This document shows, piece after piece, positions 1 through 13,670 of a DNA stretch of 64,000 nt (its first letter is position 1; every line of letters begins with the position of its first letter). Under the pieces are notes generated by a model that saw only the letters and a list, made by a program, of their open reading frames with translations, did no database searches and was not told where the DNA came from. The position numbers and the translations under genes were made by a program. This stretch comes from Auanema rhodensis. Its lineage: Eukaryota > Nematoda > Chromadorea > Rhabditida > Rhabditidae. Location of the stretch: assembly GCA_964057225.1 (NCBI GenBank), contig OZ059898.1:5456001-5520000 (forward strand), read 5' to 3'.

Positions 1-1433
1 TTCATTTGATCTAGAGAAAAGTCATGATATGAATACGTTAACTACATATACATACATACATTTAATAGATACTATATCATTCATTTAATTCGTTTGTATA
101 TATTATACTATTCAAATTCATTTTCTTCTTTATACTATATATATATATATATATATATATATCTTTATTCTCATTTTCTTATTCTTTCTTTTCTCTTCAA
201 TTTTTATTGAAAGCAAAATGGATGACGTTATTCATCCATTTGTATAAGTATTCTCTTCCATATTCTTTCTATCAATATCCTCACTTCCCGTTAACCAGTA
301 GTAGTATCTCTAACCATCCCCATCATCGTCATTATCATTCATCACTTTCAATATATATTTACCAAATATAGGTTCTTTCTATTCATTTAAGCGACATCAA
401 GCGTATTCCAGTTTACAGAACAAATATCCTCCGGCAATTTCCGCCCTTTGGTTCGTATGTGAAGTTTTTTTCTTATCTCTTGCGCTAGGTCTTTGAACAT
501 CATGAAATATAAATATTTCTTCTCTTATTAGGCGGAAGTAATGACTGTTGCGAATGAAGGGGGTGGGTTCACGTGCATTTTCACGTGTGACTGATTTCCA
601 TGACATGAAGACATTAGCGTTTTGCACTACCTTTGACTCTCAACTTGCATTTTTTTCCGTAATATTTGATGTAAAAAAGAATTTTCGAAAGAGAAAACTT
701 TAAAAAACATCATATTGAAATGGGGCTGACATCAATTTGCTCATACATCTTCTTATTTAAAACATCAGAACTCAATTGAACCTGATGTGACAATATAGAA
801 TATTAAAAGCAACATAGAGACAATGAGCAGAAAAGAAATGAACAAAACGTATATGTCCTAAGAGCAATCAACAATTGAAAACACAAAATATCAATCTGTC
901 ATCTGTCCATCTTCAGAAACTATTTGAAGCTGTTTCAATTTAGCCTCAACAAATGAACGTATTGCCCTCAGGCACGTTTAGAAGGTTATGTCAGAATCTT
1001 TCAGCCCGATTGGTTTCTATGAACGATTCTTTCAACTTTTTGCCAACTAGCTCATATCATGAATTCTGCATTCGTTTTCAGTTCAAAGTGGATTACTGAT
1101 GGTGCTATACTAGATGATGTTGATGAAAAGCCAATTGGCTTTTTTTATTTTTTAACATTCACATGATGATGAAGATAGAAGACGGTGCTGATCATCGTGA
1201 TCATGATCATCTTCATCATTATAATTAACCTCATTATATATTTTTAAATGTTTTTTCTGTTTCCTCAAATATAATAAACACAAAGTTTTTGTTTTATTTT
1301 CAATTGTTATCATGATGGTGGTTAAATCTGTTATTTCCAATTTTCATTGCCATCGTCAATTCACTAACAACAGATTTTTGGGTAGGAAACAAATCATTTT
1401 CATCATCATTTCTCTTCTTCTTTTTCTTATTCT

Positions 1434-1470
<37 letters not shown>
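1434..1470. repeat. CT dinucleotide microsatellite
   Basis: Run of alternating C and T with one TTT interruption near 1448-1450, set in a pyrimidine-rich tract that continues to about 1500. It is simple sequence with no sign of coding. Confidence 0.9.
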
Positions 1471-4400
1471 TCTTTATTCTTTCTCTCTTTATCTCACTTT
1501 TATATTTCCTTTCAAACACCAACTGCTCTACTACTTTGAAATAAAAAGTAATTGTGTTAGTTGCTTAAGAACATGAAGCAAATTAATTAAAAGTATTCAT
1601 ATACACATGTCTCAAATGATTTTGTCCTTTTATGTACTTATTGAATTAAATTATTTTAAATCTTTATCTTCAATACTTCAGCAATTAAGCTCTTCGATCA
1701 ACTTTTCATTAACTCAATTTTATATTTCTGGAAGCATAATCTCTTAGATTTAATTTTTTTTTGTTCAATACACCACAAAGAGTAAAGGAAAAATGTCACA
1801 ATAGTTAGAATTTGATCCAATCTTCTATTCTATCTTGACTTTGAGATTTGAAGCTTCTCACCTCTTTTACTTTACTAGTTCATTGTTAAAGCTGATTAGT
1901 GAGATGCTTATATAGATCCCAGCAACAATCTGATATTTCTGCTTGTGCACTATTCGTTATAGCCTGAAGCAATTACTTAAACCAGCTGAGCCAATGAAGT
2001 CGGTACGCTCCATACCTAGTAGCTGGAAAAGTCAACGAAAACTTCTATTTTCGTTATAATAAAGATGAAACATCTTTTATATTTTCTTATTTTTATTTTA
2101 AATAACTTTATTTATTAGATTCCCTTCATTTATATAAAGAAATCAGAAGATTTCTCTCTTATTAATTTGAACCCGAACTAATGAGCATCATGTATACAGA
2201 TTTTTGAGACGATTTCTTGTTAATTTTATGCTTTGTATCAAATTAATTCAGAGAAATAATCTAATACATGTATGTACATACATCTATCTATATTACTATC
2301 TTCTTTCACTCATTTACTATCATTTCATTTATTTTTTAAAAATTTTAATTTATAAATTAAAATATTTTTAAGTTTACCATATACATCAATGTATTATTCA
2401 CTTTTATAAATGATTTTCTTTTCAAATTGATATTCAATCCTTATAGATTAGACTATTGTTTGAAATATTTTTTTTTGTTTCTCAAATTTTCCTAACAATT
2501 TTTCTGATTATCTCATTTAATTAAGTTACAACGATTGAACTTTATAACCAAAAAAAAAAGATTTTTTGTTAGTGTTTGAACTTTCAAACTGATAATTCAA
2601 CTTTGATTTCATACATATACATACTATTCTATTTTCTATTCTAAAGCAGAAAAACATTCAGAAAAGAACATTTAAACAGAATTTAGCCAATCAATCAGCT
2701 TTTCTCTTTGTACATTATGCCATTGCTGCTATACTAAATAACGGATATTACTCGAAACATTTATCCATTTACCTCTAAAGATATCAGATAATCAGTTTAA
2801 TATTTTTATTCTTTTTTAAACTTTTATTCTATTTTAGTTTGAAGAAAAATAATTTTTTTTTCAAAATATTTGTACTTAAACTATTTCTGAAGATGATGAT
2901 GTTGTTAACAAGTTGATTAAATGTTTTTTGAGAAGATTTCTTCAACTAGCGGACATGAAAGTTCTCAAATTTCTTTAAATGATCTCTTCAAAATCTGTTG
3001 AGTTTCATGATCATTTTCTTCATCTCTTCCTCATCTATTTGATCTACTCATTCTCTTCAACGTTTCTTTTTCCTTTTTTTTGGACAACTGACTGCTAATG
3101 AAGCAAAAAGATAGAAAAATTGTGAAAGAGAAGAACTAAACTATAGAAAAAGGAAGTTGAAGTTGTAACTGCGAGGAACTCATGTCAAATTGTTCAAAAA
3201 AAACTGATTTGTTCATCCATTTATTCAAAAATTAAGGAATTCTCAAGATGAAAATGCAAAGTGGTCCGACAGACTTCCTTCAATGTTCTTTCTTCACCTT
3301 CCCTATTCATGATGTTTTACTAGCAAATCAAATAACAAAGTGAATTCCATCATCTTCTGAATAAGATGCTCAGAACATAAAAAGTTCATCTTCTTAACTT
3401 GTATATAAGAGAAATTTATTCATTTTGATGTTATCTGTCGTTATCGCTTTTGAAATATTTTTATTATTTATTATTCAATTTTCGATAAACTATTAGGAAT
3501 TTTGATCAATTTTAAAAGCAAAGAGTTCAATCCTGATTGAGATCATTGGGACTAATTGAAAATGTTTTTTCTGAAGCCTAACATATCTAGAAAATACATC
3601 TATGCTTATATTTATTTGTTTGATATTAAATTATTATATAAACATCAATTAATAATATATTTCTTCGGTAACTTAAGCTTTTTCTTAGATTTAGATTGGA
3701 ACTTTAAAAAATTTTTGGCAAAGAGCTTTGATCGCTTCAGGGCGTTTTGCTTATTCAATTCAAAAGCTTATTGTTATTCCTTCTATCTCTATCTCTAACT
3801 ATATACTTTTCTGTTTCCATCATTTTATTATTATTATTATTATTTTATTAAATATATTTATCGTACTTATTCATTATTTTTGAATATTTGATAAGAAAAT
3901 AATCAAAACAATCTACGTTTTCAAACTTCATTTGAGTCTGAGTATTCATATAATCTTTCCCACACATTCATGCTGATTATTTTGGCTAATTTCTCAAGAT
4001 ATATAGAGAGGAAGCCAGAAATCCTTGAGTTATGAACTGAGCTTTCATCATCCCTTTATATGTCATTTTCCCTAAGAAAGATATCATTCTTATCGTGGGC
4101 CTTCAGATGTTATTGTGTGAAGATATGAATAGATGTATGATGTTAATAATTATTTGTGTGGATTCATCAGCACGTGATCATATGCTAGTCTTTTCTTTAT
4201 TTATTTTTAAATTTATTCAACTTATCCTATCTTAACTTATTTAATACTAGGATATTCTTTACTGATTTGTTTAAGCATGAAACATGGATGGCTTTTTGTG
4301 TCTATGAATAGCATACAATTCAGTTCACTCAACTGATGAAGATGCTGCTTCATGTTCACTGATTCGAGCATTTGATTAGATGTTTTAAGCAAATTCATTA

Positions 4401-4591
4401 CTTGGAGTTTGAGAGAAATACATCAAAATGCTTTAATGAGATGTAAACTATTTAGATGTACTTATGACATGCTCATCTGATAGTTTCTGTTATAAAGCTT
4501 TTCTCTCTTTCTGATGTACGATGAACTCTTTTTCATCTTCTCACTCTTTCGGTCACAAAGACCATCATCCTTCTCTTTACCATCCAACTAT

Positions 4592-4592
4592 T

Positions 4593-4657
<65 letters not shown>
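4592..4657. repeat. CT dinucleotide microsatellite, about 66 bp
   Basis: Nearly pure CT repeat with one TTT interruption near 4609-4611. It is the longest CT array in the window. GA or CT arrays recur near 6100, 22676, 23576 and 25740, so the element class is common in this genome. Confidence 0.92.
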
Positions 4658-4659
<2 letters not shown>

Positions 4660-7600
4660 CTTTCTTTCTCTCTCTATCTTTTTCTTTCTTTGACTTTTCT
4701 CTTTCTATTTCTCACTAGTTTATCTCCTATACTCTCATTTTTCTTTTATAGTCATCATGCATCCTCAATATCTATCATCTCATTAACATGCTCCTAAATC
4801 GTCACGAACTTCAGATCCGCTTTTCAACTTTTCTCATTCATTCCGCCACCCATTTTATGGCTCCCTCTCTATTCCTTTCTCTCTCTCTTTGATCATATCT
4901 TTTACCGCTCTCATTATTAATTTTTATCCTTTTCCTGTATCTCTCTACTCTCTCATTCCATCGTTCTTTCTTTTATTCTTTTTCTCATTTTTTTACAATA
5001 TGTCAATTTAAAATTTTCTATTCATATCGAAAAAATTTTGAAAAAGTTGACTTTGTATTAAATTCACATAATATTTTCTCAGTCTTGATCAAGTTATCTC
5101 TAATGTTATTTCGCTTTTGGATCAAAGCTTTGATAGTTGCAAGCAGAAACATAAGTTATTTCGATTCAATTTCAAATTTATATATATATATGAATGCATA
5201 TATACATATGTATACATATAACTATATGTAAAATATCATTTTTATCTATAAATTTTCCTATTTCTTCATTCTTTTCTAATGTAAATTGTTTTTTTTTCAT
5301 CACTGAAATTTTTATTTTAAAAAAAGATAATTATTAGAAAAATTGATTGATAGAAACTTTATTTAATACTATTTATGTATATTTATAGATTTATATACTA
5401 TACTATATGTATATACAAATATAAATTCTAGAATAATCTCAATATATGGAGATGAAAAGAGTTATAATTCATTTAAAAAGCTTAAATATATTGTAAATAT
5501 TTGTTCATGTTTATATCATATAGCTAATATGTTTCATAGCATTTTTTTACAATCTTATATAGTATATCTATCATTTGTTCGTTTATTCAATTTCTTTTTT
5601 TTCTTTTTTTTTGGCGATCTATGCACAAGTATTTTCCCATATTAATTTCGGTATTTTCCATATTTATTATATAAATAACAATCTACAATGTTTTTATTTC
5701 ATGCAAATCTATTTAATATCCAAAAAAAGAAAACTATACAAATAGAAAGTTCTTCTCATCATTTTGCTAATTTTTTTTTAAATTCCCAGCAAAACGTTTA
5801 GTTTTGTAAAAAAAATTGAATCAAAAACTTATTTGTTTTGTTGAGTTAAATATTTATAATTTATAGATATTATTCTATCTTTCTTACTCATTTTTTCTGT
5901 TTTTTTAAACCATTCTTCGAATCTATAAATATATTTGAAACAAAACAACTGTATAGTCATATGAAATCAATGAATATGTAGTTCAGCTGCTCAGTTTTTA
6001 TCACATTTTCGGCTTCTTTTCTCGTCTTTCTTCATCATGATCCTTGTTTATATTTGAATCAATCCAACAGAAATTTGAGAAATAGATCAAGACATAAGGA
6101 GAGAGAGAGAGAGAGAAAGCGAAAGGAGGTAGGAACAGAGTAAATGAGTGAAGTGGAATAAGAAGAAAAAGTGAGAATAACGATAAAGAGACGGGGGAAA
6201 ATAGCTTAACAACTCAAAGTAATGACTAAGTATAGGCATATATAAGAATATATATTTATTATTTTTAATTTTATTTATTTATTATAATCATTCATAAACT
6301 TTTAAACATTCTCCTTATTTATATATGTATATCGCTTAATATTATTATATTTTATAAACTTTCTTGTGATTTTTAAAAATATAGTATATATACATATATT
6401 TTTGAATTGTGAAAACGGTGTTTTTCCCTTAATTTTCTTTTTTTTCACATTTTTCTCATTTAAATTTCACTTTTTTCTTTTGAATTTACTGCTCATCATA
6501 TCGTCTTCATATTTTTCTGTGGTGATGATGAATAATTGTAAAGAGGATGAAGATAAACTAGGCAAATTCTAAATAGAGAAGGAAAAGAAGAAGCACATGA
6601 AAAGAGAAAAAAAAAGAGGAAAAGCTGAGAAAAGAAGTTTTTGTGAAGAATCGAGCAAATCAATGTACATAATCAGCTCAGTCTGATACTTATCCGCTGA
6701 GCCATTTTCCCAGTTATTGCTAAAGATGAGACTTGATGTCCTCTCTCAAAATTTTATTTCACTTATCCACAGTTTTCTCTTTTTTTCTTTCTTTTTTTCT
6801 TTTTTCCTTATCTATTTTTAAATAAATATATGTGTTAATAATAATAATAAATTTAAAAACTTTTATAATAAATTAATTTATTATATATTTAAAGTTTTAT
6901 CTGATAAATTATATAAAAATAATTATATTAAACTGTTATCATACAACATACATACATGTGTATGTATATGTGTATATGATACACAGTTCATTGTTTATAA
7001 TATTTTTTATAATTAAGAATATTCATTTGAAATATTAATATCATTAACTTAAAATATTTTATTATATTATTTTCTTGTTAACTGTTTTTTTCGATAATAG
7101 GCTATATGATTGAAGTGTTATGTTCCATATTTTATTCTCATCATCCCAAAAACTGCAAAATATGGATAAAAAGGTTGATACAATGCAATAGCCGAAGCAG
7201 CATTAAGCTGCAAAAAAAAGCTTGAATAACGAATTCAATTAAGTTTCAAAAGTTTTCATTAATTACCTCTAGGATCATTGACCTAATACATACATACATA
7301 TACTTCATTTTTTATTTGAAAAATGGTGCAAAGATTAATCTGAAATCGAAAAAATATTTTTTTTTTATGAAAATTGTGACTTTTTTTTTAATAAAAGTAC
7401 ATTGATTCATTAATGAGTATACATATTTTGTTTTTTTTATATTTTAATTTTAAAAAATATAATAAATAAATAATATTTGAATTGAAATAAAACGTATATA
7501 TGTATATACTGAATGTACTTACTAATTTGTGATTTTATGTGTGATTGTATATATACATCCCAATATTCCCAAAAGACTCAATTTAGAATGAAAATGTCTT

Positions 7601-10392
7601 TCAATTTCCTTTATCCTATTGCTCTTTCATGTCCAGTTTAACTTGATTTTTCATAATTCTCAACCAACCATTATCATCATCATCATCTTTTTCATTTTTG
7701 ATGTCAAGTCTATGAGATGAAGTCAAATATTGAACGAAACAATAAGAAGAAAAGATATTTCATGTATATAGTTTTCGTTATTTTAATTGAAAATAATTAT
7801 TTATTTTTATTTTATAATTACAATTATCTCATTTTTCTTCTTAATAATTGATTCAAGGATGTATGTACATTTTAATTTCTTTCTAAAATTATAATTAAAC
7901 TTATACATAATACATATATATATAGCATAGTATATTAAATATATACTATATGTACTTTATCTTAACTATATGTATATTTTATATTTTTTTAAACATATTT
8001 ATACTAATTATAGTAAATTTTCTTATCATGAAGATGATTAAGTAAAAAGTTATTTTTTGAACAAAAAAAAAATCTGTTTTTTCCGTTCATTGAACAGAGA
8101 ACAGAGAATATATAAATATATACATAATATATAATATAAGTGTCTGTTAATATTCTTGAAGTTTCAATTTCACTACATACATATCTGTATATTAAACCTT
8201 AAAAAGCTTCATGTTGATACTGAATACAAGAGCTTCTAATCTGATTAGCATTTTTGGTAAACATAAACGTGTAGGAACTAAATCAATTCAATATAATTAT
8301 TTATGTGTTGGGAACTATTCAATTTTTACTTCCCTTTTCTAATCCAAAGTTTCCTTTCCTTCTCATTTTTTTTGTTTTTTTTTCTTTTCTCTCTTCTTTA
8401 CCAACTATTGAATACTTTTTGTTTTAAATCTATAACATTTAATAGTTAGAAATGATTAAAGAGCGCAAATATTCAAATCTTAAATGTTGAATTCTGAGAG
8501 ACCAAGCTCATTCACAACTTAATTGATTTTTCCATATATAGCTATTGTCATCAAACCGATTTTCTTCTTTTTCTTCTTCTTTCCTATATTAATCTATCAT
8601 ATTTATTATAGATTATTTCAAAAACAATGAATCAAAACACCCAAAATATGGATAAAGTTTTGTTTCCAAAAAAAAAAAAAAACTTAATAGTACTATTATT
8701 AGAAAATGATTTTTATTTTTTTTCCTTTGAATATACCGTAATATATGTGAACATTTTATAAAAAAATAGATTATTTTCGGATTTTAATTGCTCTTCTTGA
8801 GAACTATTAGTGATCTTTCTCATCAATTACAAATTTTATTTTCAAATATAGGTATGACGAATAATACTAAGCAAAAAAATTCTTTTTGCATAGTCAACAA
8901 GGTTGTTACAATGAATATTTAATGAAATGATTCAAAATGAAACATTGATTTTATTTTTTTTTAATTTTTGCATCAAATTAACACGCATGGTTATATATAA
9001 AATATTAAAATTTGTATATTATTTCATATCAATAAACTGTTTGATCTAAAAACTTTTTTTTAATAAAAAAAAAAGTTTGTGAACATTTACTTTATCTATT
9101 CTTCTTTTTCTTTTCTTTTTCTTAAACTTTGCTCACTAGAATAATCAATGAACATTGTTTTTCTTTATTTTGTTTTCTTTTCAAAATACTTCACGTCATG
9201 TCTTGAGCTTATGATCTATTCAAAAGGCTAACTATTACTGAACGTAATACTATACCTAATTCATGTTATAAATATATTTTTGTCACAAAAAAGTTTACGA
9301 AAAACTATATTGTTCCAGAAACATTTGCATCCTCTTTCAAGATATTTTTCTATACTTAAAGTTCACAACATTGTTTGTTAATTTAAAAATAAATTATATT
9401 ATTTATATCTAACTATATAGCTCTTTCATGTATATTTGAATCAAGTTGTCTTTTGTTCATCCATTTTTTTTTATTTTTCATTCACATATTAAGTTTTTCT
9501 GATATAAATATGAATGAATTATATTTTTTCTTTTCTTGATATCTTCTTTTTTCTGGAATTTATAAAGACCTTGAGTACTTTTAAAAGATTATACTAAAGC
9601 TGAACTTTGAAAAATAAAGTTTTTGCATTAAAATCAATTGCAAACTTCCCGTTATATATTCTCTCTCTATATATAATCTCTCACAAGTAGATAAATCCAA
9701 TTGGTTTACTGAATGAAATAGTTAGAACATCTATGTTTTATACGCAATATTCATACAAATTCTTTTTTTTTCTTTTTTTTCCAATTTATCTATATTTATT
9801 TTAAATTTTATTTTTAATTTATGAATTATATAACATACAAATGAGTTTTTTATGTAATTCTTAGTATCTATTTTCAATTGCAGTAAACACGAAAACATTT
9901 TATTTAGTTCAAAACTTAAGGCTTCTTCTATTTTGTTCCTTCTGTCTCATTGTGTCGTACAAAATTAATGATTGGTTATACTTAATTCAAGCTTAATAAG
10001 CTGTTTTTAAGTTCCCTCTTACCATGTGGTCACTTTTTCTTCTTCTTTTTGTATTCAAACTTATATATTTTTCCAATTGATAATTCATAGTTATTCAAGA
10101 CTATGTTTATTCCATTCGTTTTTCTATATTTCTGATCTCTACCGTTACCATAACTTAGTAGTTCTTTAGTTTTTTTTTCTTACAGCTTAACTAAACTATG
10201 TATAGTTAAGTTAAAACATTAATTTATTTTTATATAAAGTTTATTAATATATTCTTGGAATAAAATATTAAGAATTATATAATCATTTCAATATATTAGA
10301 ATATATGAAACTTAATTTTACTTTGTTCCGTTTTATAAATTATTTCATTTTCAAATATTTCCTTTACTATTAGTTCTTTTATTAGCTTCAAA

Positions 10393-13300
10393 ATGACTGG
10401 TATCATACCGGAAGCTCCCTGGAACTATTCATTACCGCATTATAATGTAGCCAAGACTTTCCAGGTTTGAAAAAAAAACGAAATAAATTTAAATAAAATA
10501 ATAAAATAATTTTATTATAATTTTATAATTTATTTATATCATATATGTTTAGGTGTGCGAAGAAATGTTAAATAATGCCAACATTCCATATTATCCGCAG
10601 CTAAGTAAGTAAAAATATTTTTATTTTTTAATTAAATGTTATTGAATATATATATATTTTTTTTTTCTTAAGATGATAGTATGTTATACTGTAATGCTAC
10701 ATATGATACCGTCTTATGCTGGCCACCAGCTCCAGCAGGAACAAGCGTAACGTTGCCGTGTCCCCCCTTAAAAGGGTTGGATCCGACCAGTATGTTTAAA
10801 TTACATCAAATATATTTTTAAACCAAAAAAATTGATTATATCTTTTGAATTAAAATATAATAATAATAATAAAATAATAATAAAATATAATATAAATCAA
10901 AATTATAAATATTAGCATATATCGGCCATATAATACTTAAGAACCCAATTAAATTAATAATATTTTATTAAAATTATATACATACGTAGATATGTATGTA
11001 TTTAATTTATTATTTTAATTTTTAAATAAAACAAACAGTATATACTATAATATTTGAATTTTGTAAAATAATAAGAGGCAATGAGTTTCAATTTTGCAAA
11101 TAATCCAAAATACAGCTGTTTGAATACTCAAGATGCTTTGAATTAAAATATATTATAGCCTCAGCTATTATATATATGTATTTATTTATTTTTATTTATT
11201 TATTAATAAATTTAATAAATTATGAATCATAAAAGTTTCATTTAGATTATTTCCACCCCCTCCCCTTTTTTCCCCTTATTTATATTATTATTTATTTATT
11301 TTATAGTTTTTGCAAATCAGTTATGATGATGAGCTTTGAAACCTTTTTTAAGTTTTGCTCAATTTATCCCTTCAATTAAGCTTCCTAAATATTGCTCTAG
11401 AGATTAGTCAATTTTTGCATTTTACAACTAACCAATTTCCATTTTTTTAAACTTTTCCATTCATATCTCTTGATTTTAATTATTCTTGGAAAAGATTGTA
11501 AAATAAATGGAAAATGAATAAAATATAAATTATTTGGCATTGAGAAGTACCGATATACATACATTTCGAGATGAATTCGACTTCTTTCTAATGTTAATAA
11601 CATTTAACATGTGACAAACGATTTAAATTAAAACTATCGTAGTCATAAGGAATGCTTGAATTTTCTCGTTATCATTGTTTTGTTTGATGATTTGTAAATT
11701 TTAAAAAATATCGTTACAACTTGCTTTCTCCTTCCTCTTCGTGTGTGGACGTCACCTGTGCTTCAGAAAACATCCAGAAATATTGCGACGATACGGGAAG
11801 ATGGGCTGGACGAGAGCCCGGCAAATACGAAAATCCATGGGGCTGGACCAACTTCACGCCTTGCTTCCGCATCGACTTCGAGGACGTGAAAGTACGAAAA
11901 GCTTTTCGCGTGAATTTTTTCACGTCGATATTGTAATGTTTTGTGCGTGTGTCTGAGTTTATCTGCTTATATCTCTTTTACCCATTTTGGTTTCATATGA
12001 AGCTTGAAAAATATTTCTGAATGGTATACAGATATGTAAGGATATATACATTACATATAGCCGTTCATTCATTGTTTTAGCTCTCAATTTTACCTTTTAT
12101 ACATATTTCTTACCTTGTTTAATCATCCATCACACAATACACCAAACATACAGCTTCACATATAGCACATATTTATATATATATATATATAGTATATATA
12201 GTATATATAGTATATATATAAATATATTCACATATACACATTCACATTATCACTTTTTTTCACATAAATATATATTATGATATTGTGAGTGAATTATATA
12301 GTATATTATTTTATTTATTTTGATAATATCAGTGTCATTTACACTTAAATCACAAATCAAAATTCTATCCAATATCCTCATTTACAAAAAAAAATTAATT
12401 ATTATATTATAAATAATATTTTTGTAAGTTTTTTCTTATATCCTATAAGTTAATTTAATACTTTTTCTTTCTCTTTTCATCCTTTTTCTCTTCCTATAGT
12501 ACCTGAGCATGTCACTTTTTTTAGTTTGTAATAAGCTTGATAGATTACTATGTGCTTTTCTGCTGTGCTTAAGGCTGTTTGAGTTAACTTGCTATATAAC
12601 ATATATACATATAAAAACAAAATATATTATATATATATGTATATATTCAATGCTTATTACATAATTATTATGTATAATATTGATAAAATTAACTTTGAAA
12701 CTAAATAGAATTATCAATATCTTACGTGAACAATTTTTTTTTTAAATGCTTTAGCTCAGCAAGTCATATTGTTGTAATAATATAAGAATAATAACTAAAG
12801 AAAGATTAAGAAAATGATGAAGTTTCAAAACTTTTAATTTCTTAATTATAATATTCATTTATCATGCTGAGAAAAGTTGGTTGTCTATACCTGACATAAA
12901 CTTTCTAAACGAAAACTCATTGCTCAATCAAACCATCTTCCGAAATATTTTATATTCATATCATCCTATATATATATATAATCTGTTGATTGATTGATTT
13001 ATATCATATCATGAATATCATCAAGAATTATATTTTTTTAATTAATTTACAAAGCTTATACAACTCTCTCCTACATATCTTATTTTCTTTTTCAAAAATT
13101 TAAACTTTTATTTTTATTTTAAGCCACAAAACAAAAATTATTATTTTTGAGTTATATGTATATCATAGTAATTACCCACCATTACACACATATAATTAGT
13201 ATAGACTTCTTCAAAGTATACTATATACTATATTAATTTTATTATATTAATTTATGAAAAAAAATCACTCAATCCACAGAACTTATTTTTAATTTTTCAA

Positions 13301-13639
13301 TCAATGTTCTTCTTATGATTTGAAAAAAAAATCCAAATGAATTGAAAATATTATAAAATAAGTGATGTTTTGGAACTGTAGTATGTCTGACTGAGGCTTG
13401 TTGTTGTTGTGTTCAGAGAATATCACGAAGCACTGTCACTCAAGCGGTTATTGGATGGGTCGAAACGAATCGGACATCGGGCCAGACAACGGTTGGACGA
13501 ACTATACTATGTGTTATACAGAAGAAGTCATCTACATCATGAACAAGCTGAACAACAAATCATTAGCGGTCACTAATTTTTCCTTTTTTTCTTTTCCACC
13601 CTGTTTTTCTTATTAAAGCAAGCATACAAGCACATATAG

Positions 13640-13670
<31 letters not shown>

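Larger units (their letters stand above)
1..10392. other. Long A+T-rich region upstream of the PDF receptor gene, no gene resolved
   Basis: No reading frame here carries a recognisable protein or a convincing exon chain. The + strand is strongly pyrimidine-rich, as nematode intron sense strands are, so part of it may be 5' intron or promoter of the + strand receptor gene that begins at 10393. It contains two CT microsatellites, many short AT runs and a 20-bp perfect A+T palindrome near 2344-2363. The predicted Ser/Leu-rich peptides near 1312-1539 and 4521-4718 are translations of the CT repeats. Confidence 0.6.

Noticed and set aside
1312-1539. 75-codon Ser/Leu-rich ORF
   Set aside because: It is the translation of a CT microsatellite and its flanks.
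4521-4718. 65-codon Ser-Leu repeat ORF
   Set aside because: Pure CT-repeat translation; no splice-consistent extension.
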